Source of the DNA: Henckelia pumila
Taxonomy: Eukaryota > Streptophyta > Magnoliopsida > Lamiales > Gesneriaceae
Direction of reading: 5' to 3'
DNA length: 64,000 nt
NCBI RefSeq assembly: GCF_033568475.1
Contig: NC_133122.1
Coordinates: forward strand, 15,256,763 to 15,320,762
In this document: positions 9,731 to 23,713 of the stretch, piece by piece
How positions within the stretch are numbered: position 1 is the stretch's first letter
How the letters are laid out: each line of letters starts with the position of its first letter
Notes under the pieces: generated by a model
Seen by the model: the letters and a program-made list of their open reading frames with translations, nothing else
Told to the model about the DNA's origin: nothing
Databases searched by the model: none
Made by a program: the position numbers and the translations under genes

Positions 9731-11989
9731 ATTATAATTATAATATAATAATTTAAATATATTCTATATATTTATATAAAATTTATTATTTCGTATAGAT
9801 TTGTGTATCATATGTATTTGAAGTAGGTCGCATTTAATTTAACATGATTCATGCTTACTTCGAGAGTTGAAATTTGAAGGAAGAAAGAAGAAAAGGAGTA
9901 TGAGATTTCATTGGAAGAAAAATAAAGAAAAGTTTGTTGTAGATTTTCACATATGAAAGGAAAATTGTTTTCATATACATGTTTTCTACAACCTTCTTTT
10001 CTCTTATAAAGTTAAAAGATTATTCTCGCTAATTTGTTTCTGCATCCTATATATGTAATAGATTATTACAAAGTTTTGCCTTAATCCACTAGCCGTCAAT
10101 TAATTTAGGTTAAGTATGTCGGGTCGGTACGTCCCACCACATAATTCAAGTGGGTTAGGTTGAAATTTTTTCAATCCAATTAAAGGTTGGGCCAACCCGT
10201 GCGGGTCGCGACCCTAGGCGGGTTTTCTTTTTCTTTTTTTACTTTTTATTGTGATATATGTATTTTTTAATGAAAGTTGTGAAATTTTTTTTTGTATCAA
10301 TTATTTTATATAAAATTTACACTTATGAAATCAATAATTAAAAATTTTATTAATACGTTTCTATTAATATTTATTTATGAAATAAAATTTATAATTAATT
10401 ATAATGATATTTATTTATTTTTATTTGTAATGAGTCAACCCGAGGATCGACCCGTCTAACCTGCAACCTACCTTGGGTTGGGTTGGGTTGAATATTTCCA
10501 GCCCGTTGGGATAATGGGCCGGCCCACCCTCGACCTGTCAAACGGTGGGTTTTTAGTGGGCCGCCCCACCCCGCTATGAGTTAATTCGTCTGAAAACTCT
10601 AGTTTTGTAACACTCCGTGTTTTCTTCGGGTTGATGAGGTTTTCGATTTGAAGAATAATTTTAGAAAGTAACTGATAGTAACAAAAACATATTATTACTC
10701 GAAACTACGTAATTGAATTACGGAATCCAACTGAATCGTAAGCTGTAATTTTGTATGTCGAAACTTCATAAGTATAGACCAACAAATTATAATTTTGTAA
10801 GTGTAGACCCGTAAGTTGTGACTTGGTGGATATAGTGACCCACGTCACGGACATTCGTTAGAGGCGTTGGGTGGTTGCCTTACGTAGATGATCCGAGCTC
10901 AAGTCAATAAAAAACACAATGTTAATTTTTGAGAGAAATTAAATGAGAACAAATAAATAAAAATGTACATTTGACATAAAAAAAAAAAAAAAAAAACTCT
11001 ATTTATAGAGGTTTAAAAGTACTTGGCAGACATAAGCCATTATATCTTGAACTTATAAAATCAGGTATATTTTATTAATTAATATATTATATCAGGATTC
11101 CATCCCACCGAAAACATTGTTGGGGTTTATAAAAGACGACGAGACCAACGAACTTTACTGATTTGTATAGAATTATAGATGATGTATATATCTAATAAAT
11201 AATAAATAATATTTTTTGAAGTGTAATTTTTTTGCTAGATCGCACAATCATACACTATACTATGTACTCATGCGATATAAAATTAATTATCCTGTTTGGT
11301 AAGTATGATGAGATAAATAATACATAAATAAATAATGTAATGTAATAAAAAAATAAATAAAAAATGCTAGTGAATATAGTATTTGATTTGATTGATTGAT
11401 TATAATTTACTTGATTTGACTGATTAAATTTTATATAAAAATAAATTATCATTTTGTCCTTTTAACAATAAATAAAATATAAATAATATTATTTATAAGG
11501 GATAATATAGTAATTTAAATTCAATGATTTGATTGATGTAAAATAAATAATTAATAAATGAATGTATAATATGGCGAAAAAACACAAGATTGAATAAAAT
11601 AAATTATATATAAATTAATAATATAAGCTACAGCCATAATTTTTTTTTTTAGGCAGGAGCCATAAATTTCATTTGCCCACACTATTTTATTTTAATATAA
11701 AACTTATTATTTTAAAAAATCTAAAAAAAACCCCTAAAAAAACAAGTTCAAACAAAGCCACAAAATTTTATAGAAGATAATGTAGAGGGACTCAATTGAT
11801 ATTATTCAAGAATACAAGGGTATTTTCTGAAAAGGAAACCACTCGCCTCCCTCCTACTGCTGAGCTGGGATTTCAGTTCATCACTGCCGCTTCCCTTCTC
11901 CGCAGATCCCAAAAATACATATCAAATTTTATTTTTGATTTGATAATTAAATGTTTATGGTTGTTTTTTCTGCCTAAATCCAGTTTTAG
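9731..11989. other. Intergenic AT-rich DNA with a GC-rich-ended repeat
   Basis: No convincing gene. A repeat-like stretch at about 10115-10600 has runs of gggttgggcc/acccgaccc type at both ends around an AT-rich core. A poly-A run of about 19 bases is at 10979-10997. The last 200 bases are pyrimidine-rich and probably belong to the 5' untranslated region of the sialyltransferase-like gene. Confidence 0.5.
10115..10600. repeat. Putative non-autonomous DNA transposon
   Basis: Both ends are rich in ggt-tggg and ccaaccc words that pair with each other imperfectly, around an AT-rich middle. Such elements are common in dicots and often belong to hAT-like MITEs. I found no exact terminal repeat or target duplication, so both class and boundaries are uncertain. 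Confidence 0.3.
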
Positions 11990-14900
11990 ATGAGGCTATT
12001 ACGGCTTGTTTTTCTTGTTGCTTTGGCATCTGGGCTCGCAGCGATTTTCATCAGCATTATTGGTTTTTCCGACCCAGGTATGAATTGGTACATAGAAATT
12101 CATTATTTCACCGATTTTTCCTTTTTCGTCTGGAATGAATGTGGTTTTGTGTCGATTCATGCGCAGGGGCGCCATTTCATCTTTCCCGAGAAGATCTGGA
12201 AGCATTGGGTTCATTGCGGGGTTATTTCAAAAAGTGTGTGGTGAGTTTTCTTTCCATTTCTCCTTTTTTTACACTTCGATTATTGGGTTTTTCCGTTTTT
12301 CTAATTCATTGTTTGATAAGTTTTTATATGCTTGATGAAAATTGCAATTTAGTAGATAATTTGCGGAAGGCTTTGTTTAAATTACCTTTCGATTGGAAAA
12401 AAAAAAGAAGCTGCTTAGATTGTTATCTCTTATAAAGATCTGAACATAGTGAAGGGAGGAGGAATGCCATCCAAACGGAATGGTGGAAATTCCTTAATGT
12501 TAGACAATATCTGCAAAGGAAAGGTTTGGAAGTGGAGAGGATTTGGACAATGAAGGTATGGACATCTTATGGTCTTTAATCGAATGGCTTTTTGGAGTGG
12601 TTGGATGAACTAACACAGGCGAGAGATGTGAGCATCGCATTAGTGCAAAAAAAATGGTGGAATATGCTTTCTCAAGCCTTAAAGTTATTACCATACAATG
12701 AATTTTAACATCGAATTTAGCTATCTGATCAGTAATTGGAAAGATCAGGAAGACCTGCATAGGCTAACTCACAATCATGGGGATATCCCTCTTGTGACCT
12801 CTAACAATGAACTTGGACAGTCAGGCGGAGATCCAAAAATAGCCAGAAGTCAAGAAGTACGGACGATTTTAGAAAGTAAAAGGTTTATGGAGCTTGCCTT
12901 ATGAATTGAATTTGGTATTTGTAGTGGTTGGAGATGGACTATTGGCTCGAGAGCTCTGTGCTCTTTACTGTTAATGTTCTCCTAAAAATTGATTTTCCAA
13001 CTTCACATAATCTCCGCTGCCAAAATTCTTTGAAGTTAATTTTGAGTGTTGGTGCTTTACTTGATTGGCTTTTGTAGACTTTTATCAGGTACTCTTTCCC
13101 ATTCTCAAACTCCGGGACAAGCATTCTATAAATAAAAAGCATGTGTTTTAAGGATCCACTAGGTTGAGTTCAAGCAGTGTTATTCAATGTCTTAGGCCAA
13201 TCACGAAGTACGCTTTTTGGCCCAGTGAATGGATAATGAGCATTCTTGTTTGCTGGCTTTTCTGATCTTTTGTGCTGATCAGATTGTTGCTTTTGAAACT
13301 GGACAGCAGTGCTTTGTTTTAACAAACTCAATTGACCCAACCACAAGAGATCAGATGGTTATATATTCAAGTTTAAATAATTCTTGTGAGAGGGCTCAAT
13401 CTCTTTTGTTTAACTGTGCTTGGATATCTGTGTTTAATGAATTATTTGATATCCATCCACCAAGCACCCATAAATTTTTTAATCATCACCCTTTGATTAA
13501 TTTTTTTGTAACTGCATACACGTGGAAATCTAGGAAATTTGAATGAGTATGGAGTCTTGGTTTGTCACAAATTTTCTTCTGTTCTTTATCTTAATAGAAT
13601 CGGAAGACAAGGAACTGAATATTTTGGAATTTTGTTTTAGTTTTTAAAACTGATTTTTCCATGTGTTTACATGGATTAGGATTTTGAATTCGAGGTGAGA
13701 AAAAATGACATTTAAGTTGACTTGCCTTGCTTTTGCTTCTTCTTCTTGTTGATCTCATTGGTGCCACTGGTGCAGTTTGATGGATTGCTCTCGATGGCCA
13801 GAAAGTCTTACAGTAGTAAAGCGAGTGCGTGGTTGTAAACTTAAGTAGGCTACTCCATAATCCAAACACACTCATCCTTCGAAGTGTTCCTGCTTGTTCT
13901 GCCCTCTTATGCAAGCTTCTCTTTCTTAGATGGCTCTCATTGTGGTTTTTCATGTCAAAAAAAGAGAAATGATCTGTCATTTTCATCATATGATTTGAGT
14001 TTATGGTGGATTATAGAGATAGCAGAAAGTATGGATTTATCAAGACTCTTAACTGTTTACTTCTTTTAATCGGTATAGTCGGTGCATCAATGGTACAACC
14101 CCATAATTTGACTGATATTTGATCTTATAAGATGTGCATCTATTTCACCTTGACAGCTTCACGATTATGTGTTGATTATATTGCTTTAGCTTTTATGTTT
14201 TGTGATACACTGAATACATTTCTACGTGATGCAGAATGCCAATGGATTAGGTTTACAAGCGTCAAGCGGCAAGGACCTTTGTGAGATTTCTATGAAGTTT
14301 CCCAGTGATACAATTCCAAAATGGGTACATTTCCTAGCTTGATTAAAATTGCCCCCATCAGTCATGATGTTTTCTTGTGTATAACCAATACATGGTGGCC
14401 TTCCTGATTTTACTACGCCTGCCCTCTAGAATTTGGAGAGATATATGGTTTTAACTTTGTTATATTTATAGTATGTTGGAAAGGGCAATTTCGTCATATA
14501 TATATGATCCAGCTTTCTCACAAAAGTCTATGTGTTAAACTTCTGAACAGAAAAATCCCAAAACAGGTGAACTCGAAGGACTGTCATTTGATTTTGATTT
14601 ATGTGAAGCAGTAGCTACATGGGAACAGGTCAATGTTCTATCTGAAAATTTTGTACAAACTTACAGAGTAAAGCCTGATTCAATTGGTTAGAGCATTTGT
14701 TTTTGTGTTGTCATAAGTCTAATAAACTTCCTTTTAATTTTTCGTTGAATGCTGCATGCATTCTGAAGCTCTTGATATCTATTTCTTTTAGAATGTTATT
14801 TTATCTGCTACAATTGATTTGTTATTTAGTGAGGACTTGCTCAGGTGAGGAATAGTACCACAGTACTGACTCGAGAATTCATTGATGCTTTGCCAAATGG

Positions 14901-17900
14901 ATGGGAGGAGTATGCCTGGCAGAGGATCAACAAGGGTGTACTTCTGTAAGTACTATGTTGCAAGGTGCTAACTCATATCAGTACAAATACCCGTTATAGT
15001 AAGCATCGAATAAGAGGAGATGAGGTTCAGAAGTGAATCGTAAAATGCATTTCACAGCATATGCATTGATGTTTTCTGTTGATGATAGAATAATGATTCG
15101 GTTGACTCCTCCAAATTGTGTCCTTGGTATCTTTGTATGCAGACGTGATCCCATGTAGTACATCAAGTTTATTGTTTATCATTGTAGGCCAAAACAATAA
15201 GTTTCTACTTGCATTATCATCTCAAAGGCTTTATGCCGATCAACGAATACTGTTTTGTTCACTACATTTCTGATGCCGATAGATGCCTACTACTTTAACT
15301 TCCTCCTAATTCTTTTAATTCAAAACAAGAAATATTATTCGATATGTAAATAGCACGTTTTTTTGTATAAAGGGATGCTTAATGTTGCATATTTAGCTGA
15401 TATACCAACTTTGAACAATGGCTTCTTGAAATACCCATTGTTAAGTTACTATTTCCATATAGCCCTGTAACATTATCGGTGATGGGATGGTATTCAACAG
15501 GCTTTCTTTGAAGAACATTTGATGCCCAAAGGGCTGTGATTGTTTGCTTTCCAACTACACTTCTGTATTTCTTATTGTCTCAATTGTAATGGTTAAATAT
15601 GGCAAGCTAATATCTGGTGCACCTAGCACTTATGCATGTGAATCCTACTTTTAAGGTGATCAGTAATTGTAAGTGTCCATATAGATGCACTCTATTCCTC
15701 CACCTAACAAGTTCCATTTATTTTTTGCTGCAGGAACCGATGTGAGAATAAGACTCTGTGCATGGAAAAACTTGCTCTGGTGCTACCAGATGGACCACCT
15801 TATGTGCCAAGGCAATTTGGCCGATGTGCTGTTATTGGTAACTCTGGTGATCTTTTGAAAACTAAATTTGGCAAAGAAATAGATAGTTATGACGCGGTTT
15901 TGAGAGAAAACGGAGCACCTATTCAGGTTGTCATTCTATTTTTATTTATCTTCCGCTTATGATATCCACATGCTCTCACTGTTGCCTCGTGCTTTATGCA
16001 GAACTTTTCAGAAAATGTGGGTACAAAAAGTACATTCCGCCTTCTCAATAGGGGCTCTGCAAAAGCTCTTGATAAAGTCGCAGAGTTGTATGGTATGAAC
16101 GCGATTCACTGGTCTTGAACATTATTCTCGTGTGGAAGTTAACAATTTCGAATTCACAGATAAAGGAAAGGAAGTTTTGATAGTTAAAACAACAATTCAT
16201 GACATCATGAACAAGATGATCCAGGTGTTTACACTTGCCAATTCACTCTAGCAAATTAAGTTTGATCCTATCTGCTCTGTGAAAATTCCAATTAGAAGTA
16301 CTTATCTTTCTACTTTTAGGAAATTCCAATACTCAATCCTGTATATCTCATGCTGGGATCGTCATTTGGATCAGCTGCAAAAGGTACTGGACTGAAGGCT
16401 CTTGAATTCGCTCTTTCCGTATGTGACACTGTTGATATGTATGGCTTCACAGTCGATCCTGGTTATAAAGAATGGTATGTCGCCATTGGAAGAAGTTTCT
16501 AAATGCATTTATTTTTTGTTCTGTGCTGTATTTCTTACTGTGGAGAATCAATATAATCTCAGGACCAGATATTTCTCAGAGTCTAGACAAGGCCATACTC
16601 CTCTGCATGGTAGAGCCTACTATCAGATGATGGAATGTCTCGGGGTAAGCACAAAACTTAAATCTTGTTATGCTGAAGCTGTATAAATGATTCAGGCTTA
16701 CGTGATGATGTTGCCTTGTCCTGCATATTCATTATAAATCTGCATAGCTGCGGACCATCTAAACACGATGATAAATCATACAAAGACAATGCACTTTGTT
16801 TGATCACAATGTCTGCCTCACCCTCTGTTGTTGAGATGTCGCCGTGTGATTATCTGATGGTTCTTCGTGTAATTCCCATTTTCTTTGCAAATTAAATCAG
16901 TTAGAGATACCTTTACTCAATATGATGTGGGTTTGCTATCACAAATTTTCTGTCTAATAATTTCTCTTATGTGTGTTATAAGCTTATCAAAATCCATTCT
17001 CCAATGCGGGCAGATCCCAATCGTGTTGTGAAGTGGGTTCCAAGCCACAGTTTAATCTCTGCTGCTCGGATTGCATCGGATAAATTGTTGAGGTAATCAT
17101 CAGTTGCTTTAAATTAAATTTTCTGGACTGTTTATTTCATTCCTCATCTGCCATTTGATCTTTGTATACGTTTTGCACGTTGTTATTTATACTAAGCTCT
17201 AAAAATGATATTACTACCTAAAATAGACAATGTACATTCTTGATATTTCTCTCTACCACAATTAGATGATTCAACATACCAAGAAAATTCTTTTTTATTT
17301 CCGGAAAATTCCGTATCATCATTGGGTGCTACAAGTGGGGAGCCAACTATCTTGGCTGAGGAGGTCGAATATAAATTCGTGTTTTTGCCATTTTCTCCAG
17401 TTTCCTAGCAAAACCATTCTGGCCCCATTTACAAAAATTCACCAAAAGGTCCAAAATGAAACTCATATTTATAAATTTTCATTTGAAATAGACTATAGGA
17501 CTGAAACAGGCTAAAATGCCCCGAGTGTTGAAGCATCCCGGGCAACTTGTAATAAATGAAATTAAAAAAAACATTAAATTCATGTCACATAGTCTTGTCC
17601 TTGAAGCTGATTGCGGAGGTTCAACCTATAGCTTCTAAGCTTAGTTTTTCTCCTACAAAGCTGCACGTGTCATGACCTTGGTTAAATCCAATATTTTCTT
17701 TTATGAAATATTAGATAGATTCCAACTCATACATTAGTGTCCTTTCGTTGATAGGAGGGTTGGAGCAGGTTCTTCAGATTCATTAGCTGCATGTTCCATC
17801 ACCGCCAAGAAACTCCGAGGAAAATCTTCACTTGAATCGGTGTCAAGCTTGAGAAAAGCTGCAGTTGACCATAAAAAATATGTAAGAGACACCACTATGT

Positions 17901-17950
17901 ATCCTCTGGAACACCATCCAGGACATGGTCTTCTGTGTACAGCACCATAG
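11990..17950 (+). CDS. SIA2: Sialyltransferase-like protein (GT29 family), 12 exons, 440 aa
   Basis: Exons read by eye, all with GT-AG introns and matching phases: 11990-12077, 12167-12240, 14235-14324, 14551-14628, 14845-14945, 15734-15926, 16002-16092, 16160-16224, 16320-16474, 16563-16644, 16983-17092, 17755-17950. The joined frame is 1323 bases. Residues 5-26 form an N-terminal membrane anchor (type II, Golgi-type topology). Sialylmotif L is clear at about 173-208 ([10 protein letters not shown], then [14 protein letters not shown]), and a motif S-like region lies at about 318-345 ([17 protein letters not shown]). A His-rich end (EHHPGHG) may match the short C-terminal motif. Plants lack typical sialic acid, so the donor and product are unsettled. 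Arabidopsis homologues act in pollen development (MGP2/SIA1), and a related GT29 protein has galactosyltransferase activity. SIA2 rather than SIA1 is my best guess. Confidence 0.9.
12241..14234 (+). other. Intron 2 of the sialyltransferase-like gene (about 2 kb)
   Basis: The longest intron of this gene, bounded by gtgagt and gatgcag. Short open frames inside show no family I know and no conserved motif. It is AT-rich with pyrimidine tracts. No intact mobile element is visible. Confidence 0.7.
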
Positions 17951-19133
17951 AGATGAAACAAGTTTCAGAGACGAATACTGCCACAGACCGCCTGCAAATC
18001 TTCATTCTTTTTGTAGCATCCACAATGGAACGGGTGTTTCACTTGCAGTGCTGACTGTTTCGTTTCACTAGGATTCGTGGTGTATGACTCGAAGAAAATC
18101 TTTGAACCGAGAAGGCACTGGAGATGATCCCATGCTTTGACCGAATACTTTATATCATATCAATATCCTTCTTTCGTCTTTGGACTTCAGTGCAACTCAT
18201 AATTTTTCGTGTTGTCTAATATCTATAGGATTTGTTTCATTGGATTGCTTCTTGGTGAGCCTTGACAATGTGGAGAAGTTATGTGCGTGGACACAATGTA
18301 GTCTTGCAGACCTTTTTTAACGTGATCTGGAATTTAACAAATTTCAGATGCTTGCCCGGATAAATAATTTCCACAAAAAGAGAAGGACAAATATTGTCCC
18401 GACTCTCAATAATGATATTCTAGCACACGTGTGCTTGAAAAGGTTTTCTTTTTTTAAAAAATTTTCCTTTGGGTTTTGATCAAGTATTTTATAACTAGTT
18501 CCATTTTTATATTACACAATATGGATACAGTTGTGAATTTTTACTTTAGTTAAAGGTATAAACAATAATTTTATATCAGTGTAATTTGGTCATATAAACA
18601 AAGGATTGTGACTCAATATATATATGGTATAAATAAATGTTCGAATATAATTTAAATTTAAATCCTGTAATAATTAACTATGTTAAGGAAATGCATGATT
18701 ATACTAAAAACTATATTAAAAGTAAATATATATAGATAATTTACACCCCAGCATCTATATTGGGCTTTGGTGAAGCCAACAACATCAGAACACAGCTAAA
18801 ACACCATAGCACTCGATTCAACCAAAACATAAAAATAACTCTGTCAAAAAAAAAAAAAAAACATAAAAATAACCCGCCACAACTTATAGCGGCAAGAACC
18901 TTGAGCTACGAATTGGTAGACAAATTGTTACCTAAACAGTTAAAAAACTCTGCCAACATTTGAGCAAACACCAGCCACAAGGTGCCAAATCCAAGGGCAA
19001 ATTAGTCAATTACAAGTGGCGTGGGAAGAAAGTAAATGATGGTGGATGGGTCTTCTTGTATGCCCATCCTCAGCAGAAGACGACTTCCGGCCATATTCTG
19101 AAGTTATAGTGAAAAAAAAAACCCAATGGGTAA
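17951..19133. other. 3' flank of the sialyltransferase-like gene and convergent intergenic region
   Basis: The first few hundred bases are probably 3' untranslated sequence. The rest is AT-rich with a poly-A run near 18846-18861. The neighbouring gene at 19134 is transcribed toward this region, so the two genes are convergent. No further gene is seen. Confidence 0.6.
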
Positions 19134-19937
19134 TCAATGATGCTTCTGTTTAATGGGCCGATTAATCGGGCCCAACCGCGTGGAGAAACGAAAAACTACC
19201 GCGTCTCTCACGCAAGGATGGAACGATGGCGTTTTCCCCTGGTTCACGCAGTCTTTGCAGAAAAGTTTCTCCTCGTCGGTTTTCGTGTAATCATCCATAT
19301 CCATATCCAGATTCAGGTTCGGGGTGGGGATCGGGCTCCGGTTTAGGTACATACCATGAGCGGAACCAGAGTTCGGCGGACTCACTTCTCCTTTCCTCGA
19401 TGCTAACTGATAATTCTCTCTCTGAAGCCTGAATCTCTGCAACTGATCATTCAAGTCCGACTGCGGAACCTGGTCATAAAATGGCGAAGGCTGGTTCCGC
19501 TTCAACAGGATTAGACTTTTCGGCGGCGGAGGTGGTGCAGAAAACTCGATCCGATCAAGGATGAAATCGGAGAATTCGACGTCGTTTGTCATTCTCTCCC
19601 TCCGGTTCCTCGACTTCCGCGACCTCTTCAAGACGACCAGGAAATGACAGTCCCTCTGCCGACATATCAATCCGAAGTTCACCTTTCCTGTGATCGGGAT
19701 TCTCCGGCGATGCTCCGTGAAAGGAATCGCCGGAACCTTCCTCGTGTCGACTAGGTAAATAGAAATTTGATTCGGCGATATACCGATCTTTTGGCTCAAC
19801 ATGAGTTGAAACGGCTTGTACTGTAACGCAGGGTTGATTTTCACACTTCCAATGTTCATTTCCTTCTCGCCGTCGAAAAACGCCACCGGAAACGCCGGCT
19901 CTCCGCTGCCGTCCACCATGGCGTCGGCTTCGGCCAA
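19134..19937 (-). CDS. DUF7138-like plant protein of unknown function
   Basis: Single-exon frame of 267 residues. The N-terminal 100 residues hold the conserved core: FFDGEKEMNIGSVKI, then FQLMLSQKIGISPNQISIYLVD, which recalls a ubiquitin-like beta-grasp half. A basic patch follows (RSRKSRNRRER, about 105-115). The middle is low complexity with a proline run (SAPPPPPKS). The C-terminus has a small Cys/His cluster (FCKDCVNQ...FHPCVRD, about 227-245) that could bind a metal. I recognise the core from plant proteins labelled DUF7138 and know no biochemical function for them. The start at 19937 is the first ATG and lies 57 bases from a good TATA box. The frame is intact and GC-rich compared with its flanks. 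Confidence 0.8.
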   Translation of the reverse strand: MAEADAMVDGSGEPAFPVAFFDGEKEMNIGSVKINPALQYKPFQLMLSQKIGISPNQISIYLVDTRKVPAIPFTEHRRRIPITGKVNFGLICRQRDCHFLVVLKRSRKSRNRRERMTNDVEFSDFILDRIEFSAPPPPPKSLILLKRNQPSPFYDQVPQSDLNDQLQRFRLQRENYQLASRKGEVSPPNSGSAHGMYLNRSPIPTPNLNLDMDMDDYTKTDEEKLFCKDCVNQGKTPSFHPCVRDAVVFRFSTRLGPINRPIKQKHH

Positions 19938-19993
19938 ATATATATTTGATCAAACCAGGGAAGGAGAAAACTGAATGACAGGAGAGAGGAACG

Positions 19994-20002
19994 TTTTATA
20001 TA
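19994..20002 (-). promoter_or_regulatory. TATA box of the DUF7138-like gene
   Basis: On the minus strand the sequence tatataaaa is found 57 bases upstream of the ATG, followed by a CT-rich leader (cgttcctctctcctgtc). Distance and context fit a core promoter with a short 5' untranslated region. Confidence 0.6.
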
Positions 20003-20009
20003 GGCGTGG

Positions 20010-22258
20010 GATTTCAGGGGTATTATAGTAAATAAATATTGATTACAGGGGTATCTTTGGGAAAACGAAAGTGAAAATACAGATTGCGTGGGGTTTTGTG
20101 AGTGGCTTCAACAGCATACTTTTGGCAATTACTTGTAGTCCAAGCAAAAGTTTGTTATACAATGAGGTCTGTCTTTTTGGTACTAAAATCGTTTTCTAGT
20201 AAACACGCTTTTTGAAAAATGCCCTTTCTTGTTGCGATTCTCTCGTTGTTTCGGGACGATAATGCCCCTTTTTTCAACCCTTTTGACTCAAAGTCTCGAC
20301 GTACTTTTCACGATTTCTGAATATTTCCTGAAGAATATTTCCCCTAAATAAGAATTATTTCCTTTGTTTGAATATCTGGAAAAATATAAAATTTATCGGG
20401 TCTTTTTGATATATATATATATTTTTATCTCACCCAACTCAAATATTTTGATATAAATAGTTTAGTTTAAAGTTTGAAGGTTACGTAATGTTTAATATTG
20501 TGTAATAATTACAATTCCAAAGGTAAAAAAGGAAATTGAAAGTTATGTTTACTTACCATATATCAATATCTGATTTTTATTTTGGAGAGTCGTGAGTTTG
20601 ATTTCATGTTAAAACAAACCTCTTATCCTTATTTAATAATAATTATAATTATTTAAAAAAATGAAATGATGTGAAGGATAATTTAAAAAACAAGACACAA
20701 AATCTTAATGTAAAAATATATCACGAATCAATTTTGTGAGACACGTTTCATATTTGATAAATCACTTATTTTGTTTTCTACTCAAAACAAAATGAATGAA
20801 AATATGAGGATTTTTCTAGAGCCTAACCAAATAGAACATGCTAGCAACTATGTGTACACATTGTTTGTATGAAGTAACTATATACGAACATTAAGTATTT
20901 TAATAATAAAATATTTAATTTTAAAAAAAATTAAAAATTTTACATCATATATGAAGTTGGAACATTTTAGTCGGTCTTTTCGAACACCACTTTATTTATT
21001 TATTTTTTCCCAAAATATTCCTTCGTATGATACTATTATTTTATGAATATAATGAAACGAAATACAATTCTATAAAATAAAATCTCAAATATTAACTTTA
21101 AAACCTAATTGAAGCTCATTATATTTCATAATTTATTTTATATTAAATTTTGTGCATGGACTGCGTGCGAAAATTTGTTAGTATTTTAATTCAGTTAAAT
21201 GGTATTATTTAGAGTTTAGAAATAAAATTAATTTTAAAACGTTAAAATACTAACACAATATACTCAAAATTTAGATCATTATCACATTTGTACAGACTGA
21301 ATTTAAATGAAATTGGAGAATATTCGAACATTAAATCATTATGTAGTGTGATAGGTGTGAAATTTTATTACATATATAAATTAACTGTAAAAAGATGTGT
21401 TTTATGATTTAAAATAATTTTTTGGTTTATAAAATTTGATTATACATGATCCAATAAATTAAGTGTTTTCTCATGATACAGATTTATTGGTATTAATTAA
21501 AATCGATAAAGTTGACAAACATTCATTTAAACGACTTTTTAGTTAAAGTCTTTTTTCTTATATATAGAAACTAATCTCTCAATATTTACTACTTGTACTA
21601 TGGATTAATCCTTTTGATGATATAGAATGACATTAATACAAATTAAAATTAAAATTATACTTATAATTATACTTATATTCACGAAAATAATATAATAAGT
21701 TACAAAGCTACTTTAATTTTTTTTTTTAAAAGGCAATCACCTATCAAAATTCTATGCAGTTGTTTTTCACGATAAAATTTAGACAGTGTGATGTTCTTAT
21801 TAATATTAATATCATAAATTTAGAATAATATATTTTAAGATTTAATTTATTATAGCCTTATTAGAAGATTGATATAAAAATAAAAAATAAAAATTTGTTT
21901 AAAATAAGAGAATTAAATATTAACCTAATATAAAAAATATCCAGACTAATCAATTTTTAACAACAAATATTTTTCCAAGTGAAACTTTAGTCACCCAAAG
22001 CAGAAACTCTGGTCGCTCGTGTCTGTAAAGCGTTTTATTTCAACCTACCTTAAGGATATTATTCTAATAGGAGATCTAACAATTCATGTGTCATGTCAGT
22101 ATTATAATATTAATTATACATATGTATGGAGATGTAAACCATAGGATGAATAATTTGAGTACTACACAAAGGGTAGTTCAAACATATTTGAAATTATGGT
22201 ACTAACTTTCTCTGAACCAATCGCCTTCATATTTCCTTTTTTATAACTAAGATGGCGA
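20010..22258. other. AT-rich intergenic region, nothing recognised
   Basis: About 2.2 kb of very AT-rich DNA upstream of the DUF7138-like gene, with short TA runs (near 20409) and many short A or T tracts. No open frame of interest, no repeat boundary and no RNA gene was seen. Confidence 0.6.
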
Positions 22259-22263
22259 GCTTC
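22259..22263. other. Target site duplication GCTTC, left copy of E1
   Basis: The five bases before the LTR start TGAAACG are identical to the five bases after the other LTR end (32155-32159). Five bases is the usual length for Ty3/gypsy integration. Confidence 0.9.
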
Positions 22264-23713
22264 TGAAACGACCCTAACTCTATAATAAATAAATATGCGG
22301 AAAATTTTTTTTTTTTTTTATACTTACTAAATAAAATATGTACATATATGCCCATACATATATGCACAGAGTAAAAATATTTAAAATGAATAACCAATTA
22401 AATACTTAAATAAAAATTGCATTCTTAAAAATATAATAATAAATATCTGAGTCAAACATTAATTAAAATATACTGCATAAATAAATAAAAGTTTGCATGC
22501 ACTGAAAATAATAAAAATATGTATCATGCTGACAACACAAAAACATGCATAGCGACTCAGAATATTTCACGGTCACGGGGCCACTGCATGCATGCTCATA
22601 CGTCCTCGCCTCCGGTGGGTACAACGTCATCCTCAACGTACTCACCTGCACCATACCAGTGTAGTGAGCCTAGAGGCCCAACATGCTAACATAACAAGGG
22701 TTTAAAATAATTTAAACCAATTTAATACTAATACATACATATACATGAATGAGCATGCTTAAAAATTTCATAACATAACTTAACTTAAATAAACATAAAT
22801 AACATTATACATAACATTATTGAGCAATTCATTTTCTAACATCGCATGGTTGTATCCGTAGTGTAACCTTAAATCATACATTAAATACTGATCAGCGTGG
22901 AAACCTACGTACGTGGCCGGTGACGAATCACCTCTTAAATTGGCAGTAAACTGCCCTTCAATCATATGGGGACGAATCCCCCTTAAATTGTCACACTACT
23001 TCAACTTCCAACATAAAATATTTTTATTGCTCAACTTAAACATTAAATCATGCATAAAATATTATTTCATGAATGCATGTACTTGAATAAAATGTGTGTC
23101 CATCATATATATTTAATTTAAATTTCTTATTAACATATAAATATTAAAATAACTCAAATGCATAAAAATAATTAAATATATAATCAGGACACATGCAAAT
23201 TTTCTCATGGATGGTCCTGGACTGCTGGCCCTACACTCAAGCCCATTATCTTAAATCTGGCCCATTAACATACTTAAGCCCATTATTTCAAACCTTAAGC
23301 CCAAATAATTATTCTAAGCCCAATTAAATTAATAAAGCCCATTAAAATTACACTAAGCCCAATAACACTTAAACTGGCCCAATGGGCCCAAAAACCCAAA
23401 GACTGGCCCAATAACTTTTATGGGCTCAAAAGCCCACAAAATTAATGGACTAACTTAATTAAAATTTTAAAAGTCCAAATAAAATTATTTGGGAGTCCAA
23501 ATAATTTTATTTCAATTTATTAGTCTCAAAAACACATAATTTTGTAAAATACTTAAAAAAATAAAATACTCGAGCCCGGCCCACCAAACTCGGACCCGAA
23601 CTCACTGACCCGACCCACTACCTAACCGACCCGACCCGGACCACTCAGACCCGACCCGGACACCTAAACTAGCCCAGCCCGATCCCCCTCCCCCCCTTGC
23701 CTCTCGGCCGTGA

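Noticed and set aside
12139..12435. 98-aa frame over exon 2 of the sialyltransferase-like gene
   Set aside because: Only its first 25 codons are real (exon 2); the rest runs into intron 2 after the gtgagt donor.
13591..13989. 132-aa minus-strand frame inside intron 2 of the sialyltransferase-like gene
   Set aside because: No domain, no start context and no partner exons; AT-rich intronic sequence can give this by chance.
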